NCBI GenBank assembly: GCA_947095535.1
Contig: OX352772.1
Location: 106,681,672-106,745,671 of the forward strand
Source: Poecilobothrus nobilitatus
Lineage: Eukaryota > Arthropoda > Insecta > Diptera > Dolichopodidae
DNA: 64,000 nucleotides
Direction: 5' to 3'
This document shows positions 50,098-61,182 of this stretch, one piece after another (position 1 is the stretch's first letter; each line of letters starts with the position of its first letter). A program made the translations under genes and the position numbers. The notes beneath the pieces are model-generated. The model had not been told where the DNA came from, did not search any database, and was given only the letters and a program-made list of their open reading frames with translations.

Positions 50098-53000
50098 TAC
50101 TTGTAACTGAAACTAACTTAAATAGACAAAAATTGGCTTTCGATAATTATGTGACTATAAGAAATAACAAAAAAGAATCAACTAACAAAAGGGGTACTCT
50201 AATTTTAATTAAAAATAGATACAAATTTGAACAGGTTCAGAATGAGATAATACTAAATTTCAAATATCTTGAAACATGTATAATTTCAGTAAAACTTAAA
50301 AATAACCAAAACTTATTTTTAATATCTGCATACGGCTGCCATGAAGATAATCAACTATTCATACCAGAATTGCAACTGCTGTTTGAATTATTAAAGTTAC
50401 AAAAGCCCCGAAACTTTTTTGTGCTGAGTGGTGATTTGAACGCCAAGCATTATTCTTGGAATAATATATCTAATAACGATAGAGGCAATAAGCTTTTTTC
50501 TTGGATTGAACCAAATAGTTTATCTTATAAATGCCAATTGTATCATAGCATTAACTCCACCTACCCACGGTGTAATTCTTTTTTAGACATCTGTATTGCA
50601 GATTGCAGATTAAAATTTAAGAACCTGATAGATAATCGCTTAGACACTCTGGATTTTGATAGTGATCATAGAGCCTTACAATTTGAGATAGCATTTACTT
50701 TTGAGGAAGAAATTTTATGTCAGGATAATTTTTGTACAAGACCATTGTTTGATTTCAATAAAGTCAATTGATCCAATTGTCAATTGGATGAGTTTAAAAA
50801 GCAAATAGGTTCATTACTTAACCATAATGAACGATGTATAGTGCCCAACAATAGAAATTTAGAAAATTCAGAAATTGACGAATATATTTCAAATATTAAT
50901 AATTTAATTGTTCAAGCCATGAACAATTGCATTCCTACCATTAAAAAACTAAATAGTTTGCATGATTATTCAAATTTTACAATTAAAAAGTTAAAACATC
51001 AAAAAAGTAAATTCATTACAAAGTTATTTAAATTTTATAGAAAAAATGCACAAAATAGTCAATTGATTGCTCAACCTAATCATTCTGAAATTTTAAGATT
51101 AAGATCACTCATACAAAATATAAATATTTTAATAAAAGAACAATTTACTATAGAAATTAATCGGTATTTGGAAAAATAAATTAAATCTATCCAACCTTCT
51201 AGAAATATGTTTCGATCACTTAATAAAATTTTCAGAAAGAAAGAAAGTTTAGAAATTAAAAAAATTGAGTTAGAGCAAAATGATTTAAATATTATTAGTG
51301 AAATCAATCTAATGTAAACGAATTAAAAAGAGACTATAATAATAAGGTAATAATTGAGGATAAGACACAGATTTGTAATATTTTGGGTCAGGTGTTTAAA
51401 AGAAAGCATGAATTGATTCCAAACCACGATAATGATCTTAACAACGAAGTTCAAACAAACATGATGAATTTTTAAGCTAATAGTTCTTTTGAAATTCAAA
51501 GATTAATCTAATTTAACAATAGCCAAAAAGCAAGCAGTTTTAGTGAGCAGCAAATTCAAGAATATTTTTTTACTCTTGATGACGTTATAAGAGCGCTTAA
51601 TTCTTTGAAAAACAAAAATCTTCAGGTTTAGATAGAATTCCTAATATTGTTTTAAAAAATCTGTCTAATCAAATTAACTTACAAATTACAACAATTTTTA
51701 ATAATATTTTAAATAACTCATATTTTCCTAATGTATGGAAAACCGCCAAAGTTATTCCTATTAGAAAACCAGGAAAGGACCCAACGGATACTAAAAGCTT
51801 TAGACCAATTAGTCTCTTGCCTAACTTAGGAAAAGCCTTCGAGCAAATTATAAAAAAGAAAATTGTAAAAAGTTGTAATGAGCTTAACCTTATTAACAAT
51901 GCACAATTCGGTTTTAGAGATAATCATTCTACAGTTCACGCGGTAGGAAAATTAGTTTCTGACATCTGTTGGTCTGTTAATAGAAAGCACTGTACTGGTG
52001 CTCTGCTAATTGATCTAAGCGATGCTTTTACAACAGTATGGTTGGATGGGCTTATTAAAAAATTAACTGATTATAATTTACCTAGTTATTTAATTAGATT
52101 AGTAAATAGTATTCTAAGAGGAAGATGCTTTACAGTAAAAGTAAATAAAACACAATCAGATAGATATTTTCATATAAACAATGGCTTGATGCAAGAGACT
52201 GTTACTTCCCCAATTCTCTTCTCACTCTACATCAATAGCTTATTAAACTATTTAAATATGTTAAATTCAGACAATGCTAATGTAATAGTTAAAACTGCAA
52301 TTGCGTTTGCTGATGATTTAACGTGTTATGTGGCAGCTGAAAAATTTGAAGATATACAAACTAACCTACAGCAAATGTTTTATATAACACAAAGCTATGT
52401 ATCTTCATGGACTAACTACGTAAGGTATCTTGGTATTTGGTTAGCAAAAATTTTAAATTTCACAGTACATGTGAAAAAGCAAATGGAAAAAGCGAAGAAA
52501 GCCTTTTTTATTGCTAAAAGGTTATTCTATTCCAAGTATTTGTCGAATAGAGTTAAAATAATAGCTTATCAGTCCATCGTTAGACCAATTCTGAGTTATG
52601 GATGCGCCGTTTGGTACAATGTAAGCGCTTCCTTAATGGAAAAAATAAGGATTTTCGAAAGAAAATGTTTAAGGTCATGCCTTGGAGAATACCGTAAAGA
52701 AATAGAAAATACTAATCACCATCTATCAAACAAATATATTTACAATAAAGCAGCTATCATCCGCATTGATAATTTCAATATTTCACTAATAAGAAACCAT
52801 TTTCTTAGATCACAAAGAGTCATAGCTAATAGTTTTATTTGCCATGCCATATACCCTGACGACTCATATATAAAAACAACACTAAGTACTGGTTTTATTC
52901 CACCTGAAGCCTTTTTGTTCCTTGATAAACATAATTATTTTGAAAATATAGATAAAGTCCCGATATTTTATCATTTCAGTAGAAGAGCGACAAACAAAAA

Positions 53001-53121
53001 AATAGAATTGAATATTATCCAATTAAATTTCACTGATCTGGTGTTTAATACGACAATTTCCGATACGGATAAAAAAAAATCAATAAATAGAAACTGTTTT
53101 TGGTGGCTTGAATCTACTTAA
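50098..53121 (+). pseudogene. Non-LTR ORF2: endonuclease and reverse transcriptase (broken)
   Basis: The endonuclease spans about 50,090-50,771 (VLVTETNLNRQKLAF, FVLSGDLNAKHYSWNN, DFDSDHRALQFEIAF). A TGA at 50,769-50,771, a TAA at 51,177-51,179 and frameshifts near 51,300-51,620 interrupt the linker. RT occupies the long frame 51,817-53,121: KAFEQIIKKKIVKS, AQFGFRDNHSTVHAV, GALLIDLSDAFTTVWL, GLMQETVTSPILF and the catalytic AFADDLTCYVA with both Asp intact. About 50 residues appear to be missing after the catalytic box (SSWTNYVRYLGIWL). The tail has RPILSYGCAVWY. Clade placement among Jockey/I relatives is uncertain. Confidence 0.85.
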
Positions 53122-53537
53122 ATATAGGTGCATAAGTACACTCCTTCATATTTTAACATACCCCTATCCCATTTCCTCATTTCCTTTCCCACCCCCGTTT
53201 AGTATTAACTTTTAGATATAATATTAAAAATTAGATAATTAAGAATTGTTTTTTTCCGCTTTTTTAAATTCAAAAAGAAATAACAAATTGATCTGACTAA
53301 TTTCAGATTTGTAAATAATTAATGTAATTAGAGTTAATGTAAGAGAGTTAGTTAATGTAAAATTAGAGTTAAGTAAGTAATTTAGAGATCTCCATTGTGG
53401 GACAGTTTATAACTTGTACACAAGAAAATAAAAAATGTAATTCACTTAGTTATAAGTTTTTTTTATGTGAAAATTTCTAACTTTTGTACTATAATAAAAT
53501 TAATAAAAAAAAAAACTTAAAAACAAAAAAAAAAAAG

Positions 53538-53551
53538 AACCTTGAAATTAG
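53538..53551. repeat. 14-bp target site duplication, right of the 5.3-kb element
   Basis: AACCTTGAAATTAG follows the A-rich tail and pairs with 48,197-48,210. Confidence 0.92.
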
Positions 53552-53815
53552 TATTATTGCAATTATTTATGTGTGCAATATATAAATGTAATGAAGCTTG
53601 GAAAAATTCTATTAAAAAACTTTTAATGTTAGTTATTAAGCCGGCGTTGTTATTAAGTGTAATATAAACTCATATAAAAGTTAGGAAGATTAACAAGTTA
53701 ATGCAGAATAAATTTCATAATTAGAATAAAAACAAGTTATTATACGGAAAATATATATTATGTATATGATTGAACGAAGGGCATTATGGATTTGAATTTG
53801 GGATTAGAGTGTGAG
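53552..53815. other. Remainder of Maverick B unit 1, noncoding
   Basis: The first 60 bases (TATTATTGCAATTATTTATG onward) recur at about 58,221-58,275, after unit 2. No gene is visible. Confidence 0.6.
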
Positions 53816-54715
53816 AAGATCTGTTATGAAATTTAAAAATTAAATTATTAAGTGGATTTAAAAAGTTTTAAGGTAGGCGGTTTAAACCTTTGGTACGATG
53901 TTATAAGCATAGAAGCTTCAGCAAATTTAGAGATTTAGAAAAGGGAAAGTTGGGAATTCGGCAGGTTTGGAGAATAGGAATAAGATCATAAGGGGCCAAG
54001 TTTGGGGATTTAAGATCTCAAGATGGAAGGTTTGAACATTAAAAAATTTGATGGAATTAGTAATATGATTTAAAAGGGGCCCTTTGGCAGTAGCAAGGAC
54101 CGAAGTGGACTTCTATGACCGAATCGGACTCAGCCGAAGTTATTGGGAACATGTATCAACCATCTTAGATTTTGAATAGACTATATTATATTGGAACGAT
54201 GTAGTGCTATGAAATTATCAAAAATATCCTATAGTATGTAGTGAATGTTTATGGTTTTGCGATAAAAATTAAAAAATGTTAATTAAATATACATTAACTT
54301 GCTTACATCAAGCATTCAAGCTATTTTAATTTTTTTTTAATATAAAACATGAAACAGGTGTATTTTCTGCGGTTGTATTTATAAAATCGTGACTAAAATG
54401 ACTAATGAACTTAATCATGAACTTGATTAAATAGGTACGTACAAGATGAAAAAAAAATTTAATATATAGAACAAGATTTATAATGTTCTTGTAAAATTAC
54501 TTTCATTTATGTAAACTTGTGGTATGTTATTGGCAACTAATACTATATATAATGCAAATAATTAAATGTATACAAAATGAAAAAAAGCTTTTTGTGATAA
54601 ATACATTATATTAAAATCTTATTATTAACTTTACTAAAATAAAAAAGCAAAAGTAAAATGCACAAATAAAAAAATAAAAATATTTTAAATATGTGTAGAG
54701 TATTAAGTATTAAGT

Positions 54716-57117
54716 AATTTTCTTTGTTTATCCATCCTTTGTTTTTTATAAAAACCAAGCCAAGTAACTAAAACTTGATTTCTTTTTTTTTGGTGTTAAG
54801 GCCCAGTAAAAGAACCAGTTATTGAGTTATTTGTGTAATGAAGTAAATTGTATGTTATTGGATCAATTCTTTTAATTTTTGCAATTGTAAATATTTCTGT
54901 TGACCAGTTGGGCTAATAAACTTTTGCAAAAATACCTTTAAATTTTTTTATACTAACATAATCTACAACTTTATACTTTGCTTTACGAAGCACTTTTAAC
55001 TTACTTAATAGCACTTTAACTTACTTACTTAATAACTTACTTAAGTTTTTAATAGTAATTTTTCGTTTTTCTTTTTAACTTTTTTTATTTATTTATTTAT
55101 TTATTTATTTAATTCAAGCTAAACACAAGCAAATTACAATATAATTTAATTAAAAAAAATATTAAATTTAAACAATAATTGTATAAAATAAAAATTAACA
55201 AAATATTTTATGATATTTAATGTACTACATTATAAATTTTAATATAAAATAAAGCTTTTGGGTACTACATTATAAATTTAATTAAAAATAAAATTTTATA
55301 AGGAACAAAAAAGAACAAATTAAAGATATAAATTTAGTACAAAAAATAAAAATTATTAATTGAATAATACATATGACATTAAAACCATAGTTATTATTAA
55401 CAATAAATATTGATATAAGATTGATATAAAACAAAAATATCTCGATAATCCAGTTTCAATGTCATGAATATAAATCTCTTTTTAAAGATTCTTTGGTTAG
55501 TTGAAAGTTAATTTGGGATTTGTGTAAATTGCATAAAGACATCCTTCTATTAAATGGTTCAAACTTACCATAATTAGTGCGGTGAAACTTCAAATTAAAG
55601 AAGTTAAGCGATCTTAGCCTAGTATTTGTACAAAAGCTAATGTTGGCTAATAATTGTTGTAGATGAAATATTTCCGACGTTTTTCCAGCGTATACATATG
55701 TACAACGTTTAGTCTATGTTCATATGGAGGTAGATTATAAGGATCTTCTCAAGGGCGATGACGTAGGGCATATCTAAGAAATTTTTTTTGAACAGATTCC
55801 ATTCTGAATATATGGGTTTTATAAAATGGACTCCACACCTGGCTGGCATATTCTAAATTAGGACGAACTAGAGATTTGAAAACATAAGTATCATCAAACT
55901 CTCTAGCCCATCGTTTAATAAAACCGAGCATAGAGTTGGATTTCTTTAAAATATATGTATAATGAGCATGAAAAGAAAGTTTACTATAAAAAAATACACC
56001 CAAGTCTTTTATAGAATTAACTTTCGGGATAGTTTGAAGGTTAAAGGAATAGTTATATGAAATTGGATTAGAACGGCGAGTAAAAGTAACATGAGCACAT
56101 TTAGTAATATTTAGTTGAAGGTTGTTGATATTACACCAATTATAAAAACAATTAAGGTCAGCTTGTAATGCATTAGAATCGTCGAAGGAAGTAATTTTCT
56201 TGAAAATCTTCATATCATCAGCATAAATTCTAATATCGCAATATTGAATTACGGAAGTAACATCGTTGATTGCAATAATAAACAAAAGCGGTCGAAGGTT
56301 GCTATCTTGAGAACACCTGTAGGAGCTTTAGAAGAAATTGAGAAGAAATTGAAGACCTAAAAGAAACACGGTAGCTACGATCAGAAAGATAAGAATAGAT
56401 ATAGTTAATAATATATAGTGGAAACCCCAGGTTCTGCAATTTTAAAATAATAATATTATGAGAAAGTAAATCGAATGCTTTACTAAAGTCGGTGTAAATT
56501 ACATCCGTTTGCAAACCATTCTGCATATGTTTCAGAAATGTAAGTGTGGATTCCACAAGATTGGTGACTGTAGATTTACTTTTATTTTTTGGTTAAAGTT
56601 TAATTGTACGATGATATGTCGAGTTGTATTTATCAATAAGTGAGGGTAAAATAAATATCCATTTATAATTACCCTGAAAACTAAACTGTTTCCACATTGA
56701 ATTTTTTAAAGTCCGGTTAAAACGTTCTACTATAGATGCTTTCATCTCAGAATATGTATGATAATGATTAGTATTATTTCTTTCCATAAATTTTCTAAAT
56801 TCTTGGTTGAAAAACTCTTTACCTTGATCAGATTGAATATTTTTTGGTTGTGTTCCACAACGTTTAAAAATGTTTTGCATGCCAAGTAAAACGTTATTAG
56901 CATTTTTAGTTTTAATTGGCGCAGCATAAGCATACTTCGAAAAAGTGTCTATTACAGTAAATAAATATTTATTTCATTTGTTATACTTTGCATATGGAAT
57001 CATTTCTACTAAATCGATTTGCCATGTATCGTTTAAACCTTTTTGAATAAATTTTTTTCGACGAAAGTTTCGTCTGGCTTGTCTATGTATTTCCGATACT
57101 ACTTGTACCCTTGACAT
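54716..57117 (-). pseudogene. Maverick B integrase, unit 2, split by a non-LTR insertion
   Basis: The start at 57,117 gives MSRVQVVSEIHRQARRNF. A TGA near 56,972 breaks the region before the second Asp. The frame 56,593-56,880 carries NIQSDQGKEFFNQEF and MKASIVERFNRTLKNSMW and ends HRTIKL at the insertion. The C-terminal part lies at 54,716-55,080 on the far side, with a chromodomain-like LVTWLGFYK end. A small repeat of ACTTACTTAATA near 55,000-55,040 disrupts it further. Confidence 0.82.
55081..56592 (-). mobile_element. 5'-truncated CR1/Jockey-like element nested in integrase (unit 2)
   Basis: RT text runs from LTFLKHMQNGLQTDVIYTDF (56,302-56,556) to 55,749-56,285, which has the intact catalytic box YADDMKIF, LNITKCAHVTFTRRSNP and LEYASQVWSPF. 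The tail ends with (TAAA)n at about 55,081-55,112. It is the same insertion as in unit 1 but longer. Frameshifts separate the frames and the GVPQGS region is rearranged (about 56,300-56,350). Confidence 0.85.
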
Positions 57118-57127
57118 TATGCTTGTA

Positions 57128-57379
57128 CTATTTAATCAAATTTTTCAATTCTATTTTATACTTTTCTATAGAGCAACAGTTACATGTATCTGGTCCAGAT
57201 GATGAGTTGTCGTAAGCGCAAGGACAAAGAGCAAAATGAGTTCCGTATATTGACGTAAATTTTTCTGTTGTTGAAAATTCTTTAATGTATTTACACATGT
57301 GAAAAATACGTTGCTTATGCTCATTTAATAACACATAGGAATATGATTTTCAAAACTCTTCCACTTCTTTCAGCTCCAT
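57128..57379 (-). pseudogene. Cys-rich small Maverick protein, unit 2
   Basis: The ATG at 57,377-57,379 starts MELKEVEEF, and a TGA follows at once. The frame is then open to a stop at 57,128: LLNEHKQRIFHMCKYIKEFS, IYGTHFALCPCAYDNSSSG and DTCNCCSIEKYKIELKNL. It shows the full central part that unit 1 has lost. The conserved Cys spacing suggests metal binding; its function is unknown. Confidence 0.6.
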
Positions 57380-57520
57380 CTTTTAAAATGACAATAAATT
57401 ATACATCTTTTACCTTCATTTTTTAAATTGAGAATAAGCTATAATAGACTTTTCCTTCTTATATATATTTCAAGATGAAACTAGTTTACCTCTTAATTAT
57501 TTTTAAAACACGGACCAATA

Positions 57521-58209
57521 ATGATATATTTTAATAATCCATTTATGATGATGGCAGCGGCGCCATCTGGATGTGGAAAAACAACATGTGTATGTAACTT
57601 AATCAAAACTATTACTAGATTGATACATCCCAAAATTGAAAAAATAAGATGGTGTAACGCAGAAATTTCTGCTGTTCCAAGAAATATAGATTTCCGTGAT
57701 ATAGATTTTTATACCGACATTCGGGAAGAGCTTAGTGAATATAAAAATAAACCTACTCTAATTGTTTAGGTGATTTAATGTTAGATTCAGTAAACAAACA
57801 AGTATGTGAACTTTTTACTAAAGGTTCACACCAGCGTAATTTGTCTATTATATTATTAACGCAAAACATTTTTCATCAGGGGACATTCCCCCAAGATATT
57901 TCATTAAATTGTAAATATTTGGAACTTTTTAAAAACCCTCGAGATAAATCACAGATTTTTTCTCTAGCTAGACAACTCTATCCGGAAAATATAACAGGCT
58001 TCCTGGGGGTATATAATAAATAAACATCAAGCCCACATGGTTATATTGTATTAGATTTAACACAAGACGTTAACGATTTATTTCGAATTAGAATCAACAT
58101 ATTCTCAGAGGAATATTGCGTTTGCTTTTGTGCTACCAAAGATTTAAACAATTGTTTAAAATATGAAACGGTTGAAGAAAAACCGACATATGTTACATTA
58201 AGTGGTTAA
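57521..58209 (+). pseudogene. Maverick B packaging ATPase, unit 2
   Basis: Walker A reads APSGCGKT (the first Gly became Ala). A one-base loss at about 57,766 shifts the frame right at Walker B (NKPTLIV then stop). The text continues from 57,778 (SVNKQVCELFTKGSHQRNLS, ILLTQN, PQDISLNCKYLELF), meets a TAA at 58,021-58,023 and ends near 58,209. The lesions differ from those in unit 1. Confidence 0.87.
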
Positions 58210-58210
58210 T

Positions 58211-58749
58211 CTTGAAATTAGTATTATTGCAATTATTTATGTGTGCAATATATAAATGTAATGAAGCGTGGAAAAATTTGGCAGTAGCAAGGACCGAATC
58301 GGACCCCGCCGAAGTTATTGGGAGCATGTATCAACCACCTTAGATTTTGAATAGACTATATTATATTGGAAAGATGTAGTGTTATGAAATTATCAAAAAT
58401 ATCCTATAGTATGTATAGAATGTTTTTGGTTTTGCGATAAAAATTAAAAAATGTTACTTAAATGCACATTAACTTGATTACTTCAAGCTATTTTAATTCT
58501 TTTTTTAGGGTATGGAATGTTAAAGTAATATTAGAATTTATGTTCAGTAATGTGCATTAAGTGGTTAACCTTGAAATTTGTATTATTCGAAGTTAGGTAT
58601 GTATATTATATAAATGGGGTGAGATTCATGAACAATAATGTGTTGTTTTAATAAAATGTGCTTACAATAATTAATTTTCTTAATAAATACATAATTACAT
58701 AATACATAATTTTCTAATGAAAATATTGATCATAACAAGTAACTATGAA
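58211..58749. repeat. Patchwork of short repeats between unit 2 and Maverick C
   Basis: 58,211-58,275 repeats 53,541-53,600. 58,276-58,505 repeats part of the noncoding start of the units (GGCAGTAGCAAGGACCGA, about 54,080). 58,508-58,580 repeats 48,138-48,210 (GGTATGGAATGTTAAAGTAA). The pieces look like remains of further, deleted units. 58,590-58,749 is AT-rich without a gene. Confidence 0.7.
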
Positions 58750-60100
58750 AGTAGGTATAGGGGCACTTTGGCATGGGAAAAAATAAGCCCATATCGCACG
58801 ACCTAGTTTTTAATAAACCAAATCGCACGCCCACGCAAATTAACCTATATTTGACTGACCTTGAGTTTTAGAGAAATCGGAAGTATTGTGACCTGGATTC
58901 TGTTAGAAGTTCGGGTAAAACAAGTCTTTTAGAGCTCTTTGATTGTATATTATAATACGTCAACATGAAAATGTTAGCAAAACTATTATATGTAAATATT
59001 AAAGCACGTGTTATTTAATGTTGGTGAACTAGTTTTAAAGTGTATCATTAAGGAATGCGTGTTTTTTTTTGTGTTGGTTTACTATAGGAAGAAATACAAA
59101 ATTACAATTAGCATCTTTTGTTTTTTTTTTTTTTAGCAGAATATCTGGTTTAAATTACTATGTAGTATTTTAAAAAGGTAGAAAAAGAAAGAGGCAAGAA
59201 AAGTTAAATGCAAATAAATTGGTATAGTATAGTATAGTAAGAACGTAGAATATATATCTACATATATATATGTTGCATATTAAAAGGTTAAAAAGAAATT
59301 CAAAATACACACATGTTTCCACATGTACCTTTTTCTTTTTTTCGTCTGATTAAATCTGGTTTTGTTTACAATATTCGTATATTATTTAAAAGATACAAAA
59401 AAAAGGTAAAAGAATAAATTGAATTATCAACATAAATTTATTAAGAATATATTGCATTCTTAAATTTCTGAATACCAGGTATAGGATGGCTTGTATGTTA
59501 TGAAATTAGAAGGTCAAAACAAAAAGGAAAATCAAAAGGGTATTAATTTCTATGTAGAAAATTCTAAAATAGAAACTATGTAATCAGAAGATTTAAATTG
59601 AAATTTGTAATTATGTCATACAGATGGTAGACAAATTACGTTTTCGTTATGTATTATATTAAGTTGAGTATGCTTATTTTTTCTAATTTTCATTTTAAAA
59701 ATAAATTTCTCGTTTTACTTTTTTTCGTTCTAATTAGGTGATACGAAATGTAATAGTACGTACATTGACTACTTATATTTTTTTTTTTTTTTTTTATATG
59801 ACTCTCTAAAATAGTCAACTCTCACAGAGCTTAAACTGAAAAGCCTGAGAAAAAAAAATGTGAATAAAATGCAAACGTTTTTTATTAAATATAAGTAATT
59901 ACTTTCTCTTTATTAAACATTTTTTTTAAACATCTATTATTTATAATCTAAATAGCTGTAAAAAAAAAGAAAAATTTAAAAGCAAAAAAAAAGTGCAAAC
60001 AAGTAAAATACAGAATTTTGTTTTTTTTTATTAAATTTTTTTATTTATTAATTTTATTTTTATCACAATTTTATTGGTTAATTGCTAAATGTTTATTGCT
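58750..60100 (+). repeat. Putative left terminal inverted repeat and subterminal region of Maverick C
   Basis: No gene is visible. The terminus and the scattered motifs shared with the Maverick A ends support a terminal repeat, but its partner lies outside the window and the inner border is unknown. Poly-T tracts occur at 59,120 and 59,780. Confidence 0.5.
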
Positions 60101-60130
60101 TGTTTCATCTAGCAGTTTTAAATTTTCAGT

Positions 60131-60156
60131 GCTATCTCTAATTAAATAGAGATAGC
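60131..60156. other. Perfect 10-bp hairpin downstream of the OB-like gene
   Basis: GCTATCTCTA and TAGAGATAGC flank the loop ATTAAA. It lies about 55 bases beyond the stop of the minus-strand gene that follows and could mark its 3' end or the edge of a deletion. Confidence 0.5.
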
Positions 60157-60209
60157 CTTTTAGAATTTCCTCCCGGAATTCCTTATCTCCTCCCTAGGTT
60201 CGAACCTAT

Positions 60210-60581
60210 CTATGGACCTACCAGATAGATTTTTGGTATGAAAATTATGTAATTTTCTGTTTCAAAAACCCAAGACGGTCCATTAACTGTTGGTAATAGT
60301 TTAACTTTTTTAATTGTATAGAGCGCATCTGGCTCCATATCTTTTACATTTAAAAAAGTTTTTCTTTTTATTTTTGCATTAAATGATTCCAAACATCTTT
60401 TTCTTTTTGGTTGCTCATATGATTGGTGTTGTTCGTATTGTTGTTGTTGGGATTGTTGCTGGTGCTGTGATGCTTGTTGGTGTTGAGGTTGTTGCTGATG
60501 CTGGGATTTCTTCCTCTTCGGTGGAAGCACAACCTGTGTTGGTTGTGTAAAGAAAAATATGTCTTCAGTGTTGTTGTCCAT
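60210..60581 (-). CDS. Maverick C polyQ/OB-like protein, truncated
   Basis: The 123-residue frame starts with an acidic stretch, KRKK, and a Gln/His tract (residues about 30-55). The conserved domain follows: FLNVKDMEPDALYTIKKVK, TVNGPSWVFETENYIIFIP and KIY. It is the same family as 14,305-14,868, with the same Gln-rich region before the domain. It ends in LVGP, about 40 residues earlier than the Maverick A protein, so the C-terminus is lost or changed. It is divergent from the polymerase gene. A single-stranded DNA-binding role is inferred from the barrel-like pattern and the neighbour. Confidence 0.6.
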   Translation of the reverse strand: MDNNTEDIFFFTQPTQVVLPPKRKKSQHQQQPQHQQASQHQQQSQQQQYEQHQSYEQPKRKRCLESFNAKIKRKTFLNVKDMEPDALYTIKKVKLLPTVNGPSWVFETENYIIFIPKIYLVGP

Positions 60582-60649
60582 GCTTGATTATGTTGTTTAC
60601 TTTGCTTGATTTTAAGTAAGACTATGGTTTCTTCTATAAAATTCTGCAG

Positions 60650-60657
60650 TATTTATA
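60650..60657 (-). promoter_or_regulatory. TATA box of the Maverick C OB-like gene
   Basis: TATAAATA on the minus strand lies 69 bases before the ATG, followed by CTGCAG. The same gene in Maverick A has TATAAATA 79 bases upstream. Confidence 0.5.
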
Positions 60658-60699
60658 TTAAATAAAATTGTTAGAAATCTATAGAATTTACCAAAGCAT

Positions 60700-61085
60700 A
60701 TTAATTAAAATTTTAATTTATTGTAACTGCTTTCGGCTTCATAAATCAAACTACATTGTTGAAATATTTTCTATTTCAAAGAAAGATTCAAAAAGATGTA
60801 GGTAGTTTTAATTAGAAAAAAAAAAAGGAAGATATAATTTATTAAAAATACAATGTTGCAAATACTTTGTTTGAAGATAGGTGTTTATTGTAAAAACAAA
60901 ATATTTGTGTTTAAACCTGAATTTATTCTATAAATTCCTTTTCGATAATTTATATCAAATGCAATTGCATGCAATATATACAATCTACTAACGTATATTT
61001 AATTAAAATTGAATCTATTGTAATTACTTTTTTAGAATTCATACATCTTACAAACATTGTTGCAAACATTTGCTTGAAGAAATTT
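60700..61085. repeat. Repeat array with ACATTGTTGCA core between OB-like gene and polymerase
   Basis: Cores lie at about 60,753 (ACATTGTTGAAA), 60,850 (ACAATGTTGCAAA) and 61,054 (ACATTGTTGCAAA). The first and third are preceded by ATTGTAA(C/T)T(G/A)CTT, about 300 bases apart. The core matches that of the Maverick A array at 15,104-15,850. Confidence 0.6.
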
Positions 61086-61182
61086 TTTTTTTTTACTCTA
61101 AAAACGAAATATTTAAATTAGTTTTGGTTAGTTTGGTCAAATAGCTGCAGCAAGCGAGTCAATACAAAAAAAAAAATAAAAA

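Larger units (their letters stand above)
48211..53537 (+). mobile_element. Full-length Jockey/I-group non-LTR retrotransposon with CCHC ORF1
   Basis: The element starts CAGTCGCATTCTTCAATGC, has a 270-bp leader, ORF1 with zinc knuckles, ORF2 with endonuclease and RT, and an A-rich 3' tail ending at about 53,536. The 14-bp duplications on both sides show that the 5,327-bp unit inserted as a whole. It is the youngest nested insertion seen in this part, because it lies only in unit 1 of the Maverick B duplication. Several stops and frameshifts in ORF2 show that it is no longer active. Confidence 0.92.
53816..58207. repeat. Maverick B fragment, tandem unit 2
   Basis: This is the second copy of 44,436-48,210, starting ATCTGTTATGAAATTTAAA. 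It keeps a fuller nested non-LTR piece but carries its own stops in integrase, Cys-rich ORF and ATPase, so the two units decayed separately after duplication. The stretch 53,816-54,715 is noncoding. Confidence 0.88.

Noticed and set aside
60190..60215. GGTTCGAACC looks like a tRNA T-loop.
   Set aside because: The neighbouring bases do not form a T-stem, anticodon arm or acceptor stem; it is a simple palindrome.
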